A stretch of DNA of 64,000 nt from NCBI GenBank assembly GCA_021836125.1, contig JAKBJF010000001.1:93363-157362 (forward strand), written 5' to 3'. The notes under the pieces were generated by a model that was not told the DNA's origin, ran no database searches, and was given only the letters and a program-made list of their open reading frames with translations. The stretch comes from Nanobdellota archaeon. Lineage in GTDB: Archaea; Nanobdellota; Nanobdellia; Parvarchaeales; Parvarchaeaceae. Positions within the stretch are counted from its first letter, which is position 1. Each line of letters begins with the position of its first letter. This document shows positions 16,799 through 25,645 of this stretch, in pieces. Made by a program: the position numbers and the translations under genes.

Positions 16799-17539
16799 CT
16801 ATACAGTTCTTTTTCTCCCACTTAACACGTTCTTAATGATATTTAATTTTCTTAGACTTATATTCTTTGAATTAGATAATAACAGCTTCTCAGCAGCCTT
16901 TTCTTTACCTTTTATGAAAACAACAGCTTTCTTTCCCATAACAATAATGTTTATCTTAGCCTGCCTTTTCAGGACTCTAAATAACCTCAAATTCTTGGAA
17001 GATATTACGATTGCCTCATTATTGATAAGCTTGCATAGTGCCTGAAAATACCGCCCGCTGACCCTATCGCCGTTCTCTTTTATGTCTGAGGTCCAGCGTA
17101 TCACCGTTGCATGGCAGACGTGCAAGATGTTTGCAATCTCGAACTTCGGCACGCCGCTTCTTGCCAGTTGCCGTGCCTTGAGTCGTATTGCAATCGGGTA
17201 CATCTTGAATTCACGACCGTATTTATCCCGCCCCAGCCAGCGATTTACCGTCCGCAATCCGATTCCGAGTTTTATTGATATTTTCAGCCTTGAAACACCG
17301 GACTTGTGCAATTTTATGACTTCTTGCTTTATTTCAGGAGGATAGACTTTGTTCTTGAACGTCGCTGGAATGCTCCAACGCCATATCGTGTTAGGGGCGA
17401 TGCCAAGGATTTGGGCAGCTTTTATCTTGCTTAATCCGTACTGGACCATGGCTGCTACCTTCACCTTTTCCTGTGGGGTATAATGTCTTCCAGTCATATC
17501 CACTCTAGAAAGAAAGTTACTTAAACAGCCTTCTATCAT
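16799..17539 (-). CDS. Protein with three tandem helix-turn-helix units
   Basis: The 246-aa basic protein begins with three similar units of about 50 residues, each with a K-rich helix, a (Y)G-S/P-K-I/L turn and a closing W or RW: YGLSKIKAAQILGIAP...IWRW, SGVSRLKISIKLGIGLRTVNRW, SGVPKFEIANILHVCHATVIRW. The C-terminal 90 residues are unlike any family I know. No DDE or resolvase residues are visible. It heads an operon with the TSPPY methyltransferase, so a restriction-modification controller is plausible. Its upstream region contains repeat copy C, and a broken duplicate of gene plus upstream region lies at 9.6-10 kb, so it may instead belong to a mobile element. Confidence 0.75.
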   Translation of the reverse strand: MIEGCLSNFLSRVDMTGRHYTPQEKVKVAAMVQYGLSKIKAAQILGIAPNTIWRWSIPATFKNKVYPPEIKQEVIKLHKSGVSRLKISIKLGIGLRTVNRWLGRDKYGREFKMYPIAIRLKARQLARSGVPKFEIANILHVCHATVIRWTSDIKENGDRVSGRYFQALCKLINNEAIVISSKNLRLFRVLKRQAKINIIVMGKKAVVFIKGKEKAAEKLLLSNSKNISLRKLNIIKNVLSGRKRTV

Positions 17540-17628
17540 TTGACAAAACGAGCTAAATTTATGGTGTCGTTTTGGAAGAAGCCATTTGCATAAACCTCAA
17601 CTGGCAGCCTATTAGAAGCATTCCATGA

Positions 17629-17665
17629 AGCAGATTTGACAAAATTTACATTCGGAACTACTGAC
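17629..17665 (+). repeat. 37-bp island repeat, copy C
   Basis: This copy reads AGCAGATTTGACAAAATTTA then CATTCGGAACTACTGAC and lies about 90 nt upstream of the three-HTH gene start. It is the version closest to the 23-bp fragment beside tRNA-Val. Confidence 0.8.
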
Positions 17666-17943
17666 TCAGGTGAGTGGGGGAGACGATCCCCCCTAATTCG
17701 TTATCGGCTAAGTTTTGTATTACGCAACGGCGTAATTGCCATTTGCAGACGAACACATAGCCGCTCTGTCAACTCACCAAAAGTTATAATATGGTTAAGA
17801 AAGCCACCAGTACATCCGAAACTGCCAAATAAAGCATTTCTTTGTACTGTAATCTTCCTTATCCGACCTCCAGATTCAACGAAGTACTCCAATAACCTTA
17901 TAGAAATCAACGAATTTAAAACCTTTAATCTCACTTAATATTA
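17666..17943. other. Stretch without a supported gene
   Basis: Open frames of 100 and 77 codons exist on opposite strands but show no family-like pattern and no promoter. A short GGGGGA/TCCCCC hairpin is present at about 17678-17694. I would treat the stretch as decayed sequence at the edge of the island. Confidence 0.4.
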
Positions 17944-18468
17944 TCATTGATTATCGGTTATTGTTTTAAGGAAATCCAGACCGTATCTGGCCCTGTTCAA
18001 TTCTGCTAATTTATCGAAGTTCTGGGGCGTGTTTTTATAAGCGCTGGAAATTGCGGACTGCCACGCTTCTTTGCCCTGGCGGTTTACAAACAGATACAAT
18101 TTTCTTCCAAATCTGCTTCTCTGCGCGCAGAAGACGGTTCCATCTTGCGATCCTATATTTACAGTTTCGAATATAGGTGTTCCGGGTTTGAATTGCTCCT
18201 CGCCCCCCGCCTCGCCGTCAGCTACATACGTTATTTCAAAGGCGCCCACTCGCGCTTTATAGCACTTGGCTAAATCTATATAATTGTACAGTTTTCCATA
18301 GTTTGTGCCAAGGCATATGGCGACTGTAACCGCCTCATCGAATATCTTTTCTGCTGCACTCTTCTCATCATCTGAAATATCACCCAATTTTACTTCCAAA
18401 TCACTTGGTGGTTGGATAAAAAGCGTCGCTCTTGTTCCAAGTATACTATCTTTTGTCATATTTTTCAT
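17944..18468 (-). CDS. Hypothetical 174-aa soluble protein
   Basis: I do not recognise this protein. It has a mixed alpha/beta look, an acidic middle (DGEAGGEEQF), three isolated Cys and no membrane segment. A beta-rich section (GTPIFETV, TVFCAQRSRFGRKLYLFVNRQG) is followed by a helical C-terminus. An in-frame ATG four codons in (MTKDSILG) is an alternative start. It is a single-gene transcript next to an MFS carrier on the same strand. Confidence 0.6.
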   Translation of the reverse strand: MKNMTKDSILGTRATLFIQPPSDLEVKLGDISDDEKSAAEKIFDEAVTVAICLGTNYGKLYNYIDLAKCYKARVGAFEITYVADGEAGGEEQFKPGTPIFETVNIGSQDGTVFCAQRSRFGRKLYLFVNRQGKEAWQSAISSAYKNTPQNFDKLAELNRARYGLDFLKTITDNQ

Positions 18469-18580
18469 GTCCCTTATACTGTAATAACCGATACTAAGAT
18501 TGTTGATAATATTTAAGCGTTAATTTGTACTTTTGCCTGCATAGTCAATTTATTTAATTCTGGTAAAACGCACCCAAATC

Positions 18581-19738
18581 CTATTGCACGTCCCGGCTTA
18601 CGACAAAAAAGTACGCGAGGAACGCTACGGCCACCACTGAAAATACAACTGCAACAGTTGTTATGCTTGTAAGAATGACGGTAAACCCGCCGAGAAGTAT
18701 GCCGAAAATCCCACCTGCGTCATAACTTACAGTTTCAAATACGTAAAATTCAGCTATGTCCTTGCGGTCTTTCTCCAGCACATATCCTGATAGTGCAAGG
18801 TAGGCCACGGAGATAGAAAAACTGGTAAAAACCAACAACACCAGGACATATGCGCTGGCCGCAAGCAATGATGAAGTCAAAAGCATCGCCGCAACGGATG
18901 CGAGTATAGAAACGAAAACAATCTTTCTTTTGTTGTGCCTTTTGTAAACGTGACTGGCGAGAAAACTGCCAAACCCGAATGGGAGGCAGATTAATCCATA
19001 TATTATGCCGCCATAAAATATGTCTGCAGACCTTATAATGATTATAAGGGGGATAAGAAGCCAGATTCCCCATTCGAAGAAACCGAAAAGGAAAGAGAAT
19101 ATAGATAAACTGGTTATAAAATGCCTGAATTTTCTGTACAAGCCCCCTTCCTCTTTTATTATCTTATTGAAACGTTCCACTTTACTCGAATGTGCGGCTC
19201 TGATAGGCTCAAGATACTTGATAAATATGATCAGGGCGGCAAGCAGCAAGCCAGATAAAAATGCCAGGAGATACCAGAGACTATAATACTGGAATAGAAA
19301 ACCCCCTGCCGACGCACCCAATAGCGCCCCGATTGCTGAAAGGCCAGAAACCGCGCCAATATATTTTATCTTTACGTTTTTAACTATGTTGAAAGTGTAG
19401 GCTTCCAATGATATTTCAGTTGTTATAGATCCTATCCCGAGGAGCACCATATCGATGAATCCGACGCCTGAAAAAACTACGAACACCACTGGCGTGAGGA
19501 TCAAGAACATCGTACCAACTGCACCAATACTTTTTGCGGCACCGTTGTCAACGTAGAAACCTATCGGTATCGCGCCTATTATCTCTACAAATGGTATCGC
19601 AGCAAGTATGATGCTGACCAGCGCGTAATTATAATCGAGAAGATTCGAGAAGACAAGAGGTATAGTGTACCATAGCGCAGTTATTGCTGTGCTGACAAGG
19701 AATGCCACCGCCACAACCGCGATTTCACTATGTTTCAT
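18581..19738 (-). CDS. Major facilitator superfamily transporter
   Basis: The 385-aa protein has about 12 hydrophobic segments split by a charged central loop (YLEPIRAAHSSKVERFNKIIKEEGG, split here only for reading). The first cytoplasmic loop between helices 2 and 3 has the MFS-like GFYVDNGAAKSIG (motif A variant). Substrate cannot be told from sequence. It is a single gene; the start at 19738 is preceded by AT-rich sequence. Confidence 0.85.
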   Translation of the reverse strand: MKHSEIAVVAVAFLVSTAITALWYTIPLVFSNLLDYNYALVSIILAAIPFVEIIGAIPIGFYVDNGAAKSIGAVGTMFLILTPVVFVVFSGVGFIDMVLLGIGSITTEISLEAYTFNIVKNVKIKYIGAVSGLSAIGALLGASAGGFLFQYYSLWYLLAFLSGLLLAALIIFIKYLEPIRAAHSSKVERFNKIIKEEGGLYRKFRHFITSLSIFSFLFGFFEWGIWLLIPLIIIIRSADIFYGGIIYGLICLPFGFGSFLASHVYKRHNKRKIVFVSILASVAAMLLTSSLLAASAYVLVLLVFTSFSISVAYLALSGYVLEKDRKDIAEFYVFETVSYDAGGIFGILLGGFTVILTSITTVAVVFSVVAVAFLAYFFVVSRDVQ

Positions 19739-20067
19739 AGAAAAGATTACCGGTTTAACTTTTTATAGTCAACACAATGCGCTAAAAATAATTGAAATTT
19801 AAAACCTCTGGACGAACAGACTATCAACGCAACAATCTTTTCAAAACCAACTGATTCGCGCGCCAGAAGAAGAATGTTCATGTAGCCATCATTCAAGAGC
19901 TTAATTTTGCGCCTACCATACCTACCTGTTTGAGTATTATCTTCGAGATGCCTCCATGTTTTCAAGTATTTCCTTTCTGCGCGTTTTCCATTCTAGTCAC
20001 ATCCAAAAAACTAAAAATCCTTTAAATTATTAATATCCAAAAAGTCTCTTAAACTGGTGTAACAAGT
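19739..20067. other. Intergenic stretch, at most a doubtful small frame
   Basis: A 72-codon frame on the minus strand (19747-19965) shows no domain, promoter or ribosome site, and I do not call it. A TATA-like ttaaattattaat lies near 20022-20034 and probably serves the gene starting at 20068. Confidence 0.4.
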
Positions 20068-21075
20068 ATGTTCAAGATACACGCAGAAGCGCGTTTGAAC
20101 TTAGATGAGATACTCGAAGGCGACTCCGAGTTGTCCATAAAGTTGCAAAGGGCGATGCGCGATTACAGGAATCTGACCGCTGTATTCGATGCGAATGGGA
20201 TAATCTTTGGCGGTTGGTCCGTAAAATTCCTATGTCCCGAATCAGAAAGAGAACCACACGATTTAGACTTATTTCTCGATAAAAGGTCATACAGCAGCGT
20301 CACATCTCTGTATAAGATAGGGTACCGCCGCGGAGATGAGATTACAGTAACGAATCCTGAGAATGAGACGTTAGACTTGTTTTTTAATGGTAGTTTTAAT
20401 AGTCTAGTCGTTGATAATTTTATCGACCCGGAACACTTTTCTGATTATTGTATCCCATTAACAATAGAAGCCATAAACGAACAACCTGCTGAAAGCGAAG
20501 AAAGTTCGTTTATTCAAAATGCAAGTTTATGTGGTTTTACAGGCGAAATAGGCATACAGGAAAAAACGAAACTATACAACGAAGCAAAAAACTCGCTGGG
20601 AATCCCGCCGCAGGATATTCCTAGAAAATTGCGGATAAACGTGCCGGATCCAAGACTAAACGTCCTTTTCAAATCCAGATCCTATGCTTCAAGGAAGGAA
20701 GGAAAGGATGCGTTAGATGTCCGCCACATGATAGACAGATATTACCATAGCGACCCCGCCTATTTCATTAGTAGCGAGTACAGTTTTATAGTCAAAGCCA
20801 ATACGCGCTTCAAAGCATGGCTTTTGGACCAGGGATATAATGAAGACTGGTCTTTATGTAATAATCTGTATACTAGTAATGGTGTCGGGATACCGCGGTC
20901 AAAAAAGATTCGTGCGAAAGACGATGTGCTCCATTTGAAAGAAAGTCTGGGAAAAAGCAGGTTGCTAGAAGTAAAAGAATTGGCCGCCATGGTCATTAGT
21001 GCATATTATGGGACAGAACCCGGCTACGTTTATTGCAGGTTATTAAACAAATATTTGCGCTGGTGGCGTACGTAA
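20068..21075 (+). CDS. Nucleotidyltransferase-fold protein (AbiEii-like)
   Basis: The 335-aa protein resembles the NTase superfamily: GIIFGGWSVKFL (helix after the GG turn) followed by EPHDLDLFLD, which supplies the DxD metal pair, and a later TLDLFF strand that could give the third Asp. A downstream block KEGKDALDVRHM is like that in AbiEii-type and other minimal NTases that handle RNA or small molecules. AbiEii proteins act as toxins with an AbiEi antitoxin; no such partner is adjacent, so a toxin role is unproven. The next gene lies 84 nt downstream. Confidence 0.6.
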   Translation: MFKIHAEARLNLDEILEGDSELSIKLQRAMRDYRNLTAVFDANGIIFGGWSVKFLCPESEREPHDLDLFLDKRSYSSVTSLYKIGYRRGDEITVTNPENETLDLFFNGSFNSLVVDNFIDPEHFSDYCIPLTIEAINEQPAESEESSFIQNASLCGFTGEIGIQEKTKLYNEAKNSLGIPPQDIPRKLRINVPDPRLNVLFKSRSYASRKEGKDALDVRHMIDRYYHSDPAYFISSEYSFIVKANTRFKAWLLDQGYNEDWSLCNNLYTSNGVGIPRSKKIRAKDDVLHLKESLGKSRLLEVKELAAMVISAYYGTEPGYVYCRLLNKYLRWWRT

Positions 21076-21159
21076 AAATCGGACGTGGGAAGGAAAAACC
21101 TCAAACCACTTTAGAGTTAATGAAGCTTTATATACTGGCCATTATCATATAAAAACAAT

Positions 21160-21702
21160 ATGGCAAAGCAATCAAACACAGAAAGCTTAGAAAAGTTAAT
21201 GGCCCGGTTGGACGCAAAGTTTGCCGCTCAAAATAACCCCGATTTATCTGGTTTTTCAGGTGCCGACAGGGGTCGATTGGAATCAAGAATGATGGGGCTT
21301 GCTTTTTATAACAAGATACCAGAAAAAGCTTACGATGCAGTCACAGAATTAGGCGATTATTCCGGTCCTGCGGATCGAGAGGTGTTTAAGCCAAATTGGT
21401 TGATGTACATCCCCTTCATCGGACCACTCCTGTACATGAAGTCTAGTACTAGGAAATACGTGTTAAACAATGACAATATACGAATAGAGTGCAAGGAAAC
21501 CTTCGCCGGCGAAAGAATAGTTGTCTGGGATAAGAATAGCAAAGACAGTAATGGCAGGGTAGTTTTCGCTTACACCGCGGCATTTGCACCCCAGTCAAAT
21601 AATAACCCGAGCATATTCTATGATCCTGGAGACTGGGAGAAGAATCTAGACGGTCTTTTTGAGGATGAATCGGCGCAAGCCACAGAAGCAACAAAAAATT
21701 AG
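21160..21702 (+). CDS. Hypothetical 180-aa protein
   Basis: No family is recognised. The N-terminal third is helical and polar; a short hydrophobic segment (NWLMYIPFIGPLLYM) sits mid-protein and could be membrane-associated; the C-terminal third is beta-rich with an acidic tail. A TATA-like tttatata lies about 33 nt before the ATG, so it is likely an independent leaderless gene. Confidence 0.6.
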   Translation: MAKQSNTESLEKLMARLDAKFAAQNNPDLSGFSGADRGRLESRMMGLAFYNKIPEKAYDAVTELGDYSGPADREVFKPNWLMYIPFIGPLLYMKSSTRKYVLNNDNIRIECKETFAGERIVVWDKNSKDSNGRVVFAYTAAFAPQSNNNPSIFYDPGDWEKNLDGLFEDESAQATEATKN

Positions 21703-21744
21703 TGCTATCTAAATTTCGTGGCTAATTCTTTGCAAGACATAACT

Positions 21745-22878
21745 TTAACCGCCATTCGCAGCGTCCTTGAGTATTTCTTTTAGCTTTTCCACTCTTTTTT
21801 CCATCGAGAACTTCCCGTTTTTTATCAGTGCAAAGTTTCTTTTTCCCATTTTTTCTCGTAACTTTTTGTCCTTTATCAATTTTTCTAGCCTGTTTTGTAG
21901 TGTAGCAGACACTTCCGGGTTCTCGTATTTGGAGAAATCCGGCGGGTTACTCATCCGGCGGTTATCTTTGTCCCAGAATAGCGGCGGAACAGGCACTATA
22001 AATCCATTATACCCGTCGTTTATCTTTTCCCTGCCAGAGAACACATCAGCCATTACTATTGGAAGCCCGGCGCGCATAGCTTCGTATACCACGTTTGAAT
22101 TGGTGTCTACAAACGATATGTTTACAAATATGTCCGAACGCGAAAAAAGTGAGTTTATCTGGTCCTCATTGAAATTACCGGGCACAAGTTCGACACCGTA
22201 TTTTTTTATGAACTGTTGGTCTTCTGTAGAAAGCAGCTGGTTTGTTTTTAATATCCAGTTAATCTTGTACTTCTTTTTAAGCGCGGGGTAAACGCTCTTA
22301 AGGAACGTGAATCCCCTGCTGTATATATCCGCATTCGATATAGTAAGTATAGTTATGCCTTTGTGTGCTACACGGCGTATTTTCTTGCACTCAACGCTCG
22401 TATAAAGCACGGTTATTTTCTTGTTTATACTGGCATCCTTGAGCTCTTCCTCCATTATTTTTTTTGCGGCGTCCGTGACTACGACTATTCTCCTACAGAA
22501 TTTGCTTCTAAGAAGGGTTCTTGTTATGAACTTCTGCCTCCAGCCCCAGCTTTTGAAATCCATGCCGACAAAACCGTATGGGTGTTCTGTTTCAACTATC
22601 CACGGTCTTCTGTTTAATGGCAGTATGCCTCTTGTAGAGTAGATAACGTCCGCATTGGTTTTGTAATATTTTATCCGCGGTAGACCAAGTATCCTGACGG
22701 CGCCGCCCGCAATCCCGCGTATCGACAATGTTCTTATGACTCGTCCGCCGGTCCTGTCCCGATTGTAGTATTTATTTACGTCTGGTTCGCCGCGAATCTC
22801 ATACTCAAAACCCTTAGGCAGGTTATCTATGAATCTCCTGAAGCGCGGATGCACTCCGATAGCTATCATTACTTTCAT
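21745..22878 (-). CDS. GT4-like glycosyltransferase (GT-B fold)
   Basis: I use the ATG at 22878, giving 377 aa beginning MKVMIAIGVHPRF. The longer frame to 22947 would run over the start of the divergent gene. The C-terminal Rossmann domain has ILTISNADIYSRGFTFL, the loop LFSRSDIFVNISFVDTNSNVVYEAMRAGLPIV, where E and the Gly-Pro turn match the nucleotide-sugar site of GT4 enzymes, and a terminal helix. It is divergent from the UDP-sulfoquinovose synthase with 67 nt between, so it may transfer that or a related sugar onto a glycolipid or lipid-linked glycan. Confidence 0.82.
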   Translation of the reverse strand: MKVMIAIGVHPRFRRFIDNLPKGFEYEIRGEPDVNKYYNRDRTGGRVIRTLSIRGIAGGAVRILGLPRIKYYKTNADVIYSTRGILPLNRRPWIVETEHPYGFVGMDFKSWGWRQKFITRTLLRSKFCRRIVVVTDAAKKIMEEELKDASINKKITVLYTSVECKKIRRVAHKGITILTISNADIYSRGFTFLKSVYPALKKKYKINWILKTNQLLSTEDQQFIKKYGVELVPGNFNEDQINSLFSRSDIFVNISFVDTNSNVVYEAMRAGLPIVMADVFSGREKINDGYNGFIVPVPPLFWDKDNRRMSNPPDFSKYENPEVSATLQNRLEKLIKDKKLREKMGKRNFALIKNGKFSMEKRVEKLKEILKDAANGG

Positions 22879-22910
22879 AACGAAATAAAACACGCGCGAT
22901 TTTAAAGGTT

Positions 22911-22921
22911 TGTATATTTTT
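22911..22921 (+). promoter_or_regulatory. TATA element for the sulfoquinovose synthase gene
   Basis: The sequence gtatattttta lies about 25-35 nt before the ATG at 22946, inside the 67-nt divergent gap. It supports that start over the in-frame ATG at 22910, which lies upstream of it. Confidence 0.55.
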
Positions 22922-22945
22922 ATTCTTAGGATTAATACCAATAAC

Positions 22946-24118
22946 ATGAAGGTAATGATTGGCGGAATAGACGGTTATATAGGTTGGGCTTTGGCTTTGC
23001 ACCTTCTTGCAAAAGGACACGATGTTTCAGGCATAGACAATTTCTACACCAGAAAACGCGTAAAAGAGGTTGGTTCGTGGTCTGCAACGCCAATTCTCCC
23101 CATGAGTAAGCGCATAAAGGCCGTGAATAACATTCTCGGAAAGAGAATATCCTTTTTCAAAGGCAATCTTACGAATTACGACGTAGTCAGAAACGCCCTA
23201 AAAAAAGTAAAACCCGACGTCTTCGTACATCTCGGCGAACAGCGATCCGCACCTTATTCCATGATTGACGTGAAACACGCAGTAGAGACGCAGGTAACCA
23301 ACCTTACGAGTTCAATAAACCTACTTTATGCGACTAAAGAGGTACTACCCGGCATGCACATAGTGAAACTTGGCACCATGGGAGAATATGGGACGCCAAA
23401 CGTTGACATACCGGAAGGGTTTTTTGAGATAGAGTACAAAGGCAGAAAGGACACGCTGCCGTTTCCAAGAACGGCGGGCAGCTGGTATCACTGGAGCAAG
23501 ATATACGATACCGGTGACATGATGTTCGCAAATAAGATATGGGGTTTGAGAATAACAGACGTAATGCAGGGCGTAGTTTACGGAACCCGCACGCCGGAGA
23601 TAACAGACGAGCGACTTCTAACGCGTTTCGATATCGATGAAATCTGGGGAACGGCTCTTAACCGTTTTTGTGCCCAGGCCGTAATAGGCTTACCGCTGAC
23701 GGTGTACGGAAAGGGCGGCCAGACAAGGGGCTTCATAAGCTTAACGGACAGCGTGCAGTGTCTAAGACTAGCAATAGAAAATCCGCCTGCAGAAAAAGAA
23801 TATCGCGTCTTTAATCAGTTTGATGAGCCGTATTCTGTATTGGAATTAGCGGATAAAGTCAAAAAAGCAGCAGAGGGTTTTGCACTTAATTCTCAAATAA
23901 ACCACACGGCGAATCCGCGCGTAGAATCGGAACAGCACTACTATAATCCTGCACATGAAAAGCTTAAGCAATTTGGCTATACGCGAACAAAGATGCTTGA
24001 AGAAGAATTAAAAGACATAATGAAAGACCTTATAACTTACAGATCAAGGATAGAGTCGAAGAAAGAAAAATTAATGCCGAAAACGGACTGGAGAAAATCT
24101 TCTAATCTGGCGGATTAG
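22946..24118 (+). CDS. agl3: UDP-sulfoquinovose synthase (SQD1/Agl3-like)
   Basis: The 390-aa extended SDR protein matches SQD1/Agl3 throughout: GIDGYIGWALALHL (NAD site), HLGEQRSAPYSMID, KLGTMGEYG with the catalytic Thr, WYHWSKIYD giving the YxxxK pair, MQGVVYGTRTPE and YGKGGQTRGFISL. The enzyme converts UDP-glucose and sulfite to UDP-sulfoquinovose; in Sulfolobus Agl3 feeds S-layer N-glycans. UDP-glucose could come from the GalU-like enzyme encoded by the convergent next gene, whose end overlaps this one by 17 nt. Confidence 0.9.
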   Translation: MKVMIGGIDGYIGWALALHLLAKGHDVSGIDNFYTRKRVKEVGSWSATPILPMSKRIKAVNNILGKRISFFKGNLTNYDVVRNALKKVKPDVFVHLGEQRSAPYSMIDVKHAVETQVTNLTSSINLLYATKEVLPGMHIVKLGTMGEYGTPNVDIPEGFFEIEYKGRKDTLPFPRTAGSWYHWSKIYDTGDMMFANKIWGLRITDVMQGVVYGTRTPEITDERLLTRFDIDEIWGTALNRFCAQAVIGLPLTVYGKGGQTRGFISLTDSVQCLRLAIENPPAEKEYRVFNQFDEPYSVLELADKVKKAAEGFALNSQINHTANPRVESEQHYYNPAHEKLKQFGYTRTKMLEEELKDIMKDLITYRSRIESKKEKLMPKTDWRKSSNLAD

Positions 24119-24959
24119 CGCGTAGTAAGTCGAAAGCCTTTAGATAGCCGTTTATGCTCCCGACGCTTAACCACTGGTATTTTTTTGTATCAAGCGTAAA
24201 TGAATAAACTTTGCCACCGTTTAGCATATTTAGTATTCCATCGCTAAGCTCGATTTCTCCCGTGCGTTCGTTAGGTTTCGTATTTTTAAGCGAATCAAAA
24301 ATTGCGCTGTTAAAAGAATATACCGCTATCAGTGCGTCGTTAGACGGAGGAGCACTTGATTTTTCTACTATATTTTCTACACGAATCAGGCCCTCCCCAT
24401 AAGAATTGTCTGCTTTGCCGGATACAACCCCATAACGGGTTGCGTCTTCCACTTTACGAGATATTAGCACCGCCTTTGCGCCAAGTTTGGAATGCATGCC
24501 GATTAAATCCGGTATTAGAAATTTTCCGTTCACTATATAACCGTCACCGGCATGAACTATGAAATCATTGTCCTTTACAAATTTCTTGGAGGCAAGAACC
24601 GCGTCTCCAAAGCCCCTCGGCGCGCCTTGGTAAGCGAAACTTATCTGGGAATCCGATACGATGCTATGCAACCTTCTGATGTCTTCGGAATATTTGCCCT
24701 TGCTGACTAAGGTCTTTACATAACTTTCGTCAAGTGTAAGGTACTGCTTCCAAAGATTTTCCCCCTTTCTCAATACAAAACAGAAATTTCTTATTCCCGC
24801 ACCATATAATTGCTCAAGAATCAGGTGCAACAAGGGCTTTAAGGTTAGTCCGCCATCCGCGCTCTTTGCGCATAGAGGCAGCATTTCTTTTCTCATGCCA
24901 CGGGTCAGCGGCAGAAGTCTCGAACCTTCACCGGCGGCGGTTATTACCGCAGTTTCCAT
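24102..24959 (-). CDS. galU: UTP-glucose-1-phosphate uridylyltransferase-like
   Basis: The 285-aa nucleotidyltransferase has the signature AVITAAGEGSRLLPLTRGMRKEMLPL near the start, with the GxGxR phosphate loop and the Lys of KEMLP. It also has VHAGDGYI for the metal Asp and GEIELSDGI further on. Its length and motif spacing fit GalU/RfbA-like sugar-1-phosphate uridylyltransferases. It overlaps the upstream DedA gene by 16 nt and converges on the sulfoquinovose synthase. UDP-glucose as product is inferred from family and from that neighbour; dTDP- or GDP-sugars are alternatives. Confidence 0.85.
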   Translation of the reverse strand: METAVITAAGEGSRLLPLTRGMRKEMLPLCAKSADGGLTLKPLLHLILEQLYGAGIRNFCFVLRKGENLWKQYLTLDESYVKTLVSKGKYSEDIRRLHSIVSDSQISFAYQGAPRGFGDAVLASKKFVKDNDFIVHAGDGYIVNGKFLIPDLIGMHSKLGAKAVLISRKVEDATRYGVVSGKADNSYGEGLIRVENIVEKSSAPPSNDALIAVYSFNSAIFDSLKNTKPNERTGEIELSDGILNMLNGGKVYSFTLDTKKYQWLSVGSINGYLKAFDLLRANPPD

Positions 24960-25642
24960 TGTTTTTTAACGATTTTGCGTAATTTATTCCTTGAAGCAGC
25001 AACTTTTTTGTGCCCGCGCCCTCTATGCACAACAGCATACACGGCAATCAAAATGAATAAAACGACCAGGATAGCGCTTATGTAGGTGAGATATGCGCTG
25101 ACCACAGAATAAACCTGCTTCCAGTTTTCTGCGAGAGAATACCCTGCATATATGAGAACGGCGCTCCACGTAGCTATACCGGCCGTAGTGTACAACGTGA
25201 ATTTTTTTATGTCCATATTCAGCCCGCCGCAGATCACACTTGCAGCGGACCTTACGACAGGGAGAAGTTTTGATATAAAAGCAAAGTATATTCCGTATTT
25301 TTTCATCCATTTTATGCCGAGAGCGTACGCATTCATTTTGAAACCCAATTTCTTACCGTATTTTAATACGACTTTAAGGCCGAGAAGGTAACCCAGCACG
25401 TAATTAATCAGACTTCCGGCCAATGCAGCGGTTACAGCATCGGCAAAGCCAAAAACGGGGTTCATCGCGTTTATAGCCATCAGATATCCCGCGAACGGCA
25501 GCACCAACTCGCTCGGAATAGGTAAAAAGGTCGATTCTCCCAGCATCAGCAGAAAAATCGCAAGGTAATCATAATTAACGATCAGCTGGAGGATTTGTGT
25601 AACGGTTGCGCTCTGGAGTATCTGATCCAGGAACGGAATCAT
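24944..25642 (-). CDS. DedA/VTT-family membrane protein, copy 1
   Basis: The 232-aa polytopic protein has the DedA re-entrant loop motif ESTFLPIPSELVLPFAGYL and the second conserved block FAFISKLLPVVRSAASVICGG, with the Arg near the family's key charged position. DedA proteins scramble or flip lipid carriers such as undecaprenyl phosphate or glycerophospholipids. It lies 3 nt downstream of rpl11 and overlaps galU at its end. A paralogue is encoded at 26620-27231. A link with lipid-carrier recycling for glycan assembly is inference. Confidence 0.9.
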   Translation of the reverse strand: MIPFLDQILQSATVTQILQLIVNYDYLAIFLLMLGESTFLPIPSELVLPFAGYLMAINAMNPVFGFADAVTAALAGSLINYVLGYLLGLKVVLKYGKKLGFKMNAYALGIKWMKKYGIYFAFISKLLPVVRSAASVICGGLNMDIKKFTLYTTAGIATWSAVLIYAGYSLAENWKQVYSVVSAYLTYISAILVVLFILIAVYAVVHRGRGHKKVAASRNKLRKIVKKQWKLR

Positions 25643-25645
25643 ATC

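Noticed and set aside
17636..17938. Open frames of 100 codons (plus) and 77 codons (minus) in the same stretch
   Set aside because: They overlap each other, show no domain-like pattern, no promoter or ribosome site, and the plus frame begins within repeat copy C.
19747..19965. 72-codon minus-strand frame between the MFS gene and the NTase-like gene
   Set aside because: It has no start signal, no recognisable family and no context; probably chance.
22879..22947. Longer starts for the divergent glycosyltransferase and sulfoquinovose synthase genes
   Set aside because: Both extensions would overlap each other and the TATA element; family N-termini begin at the internal ATGs.
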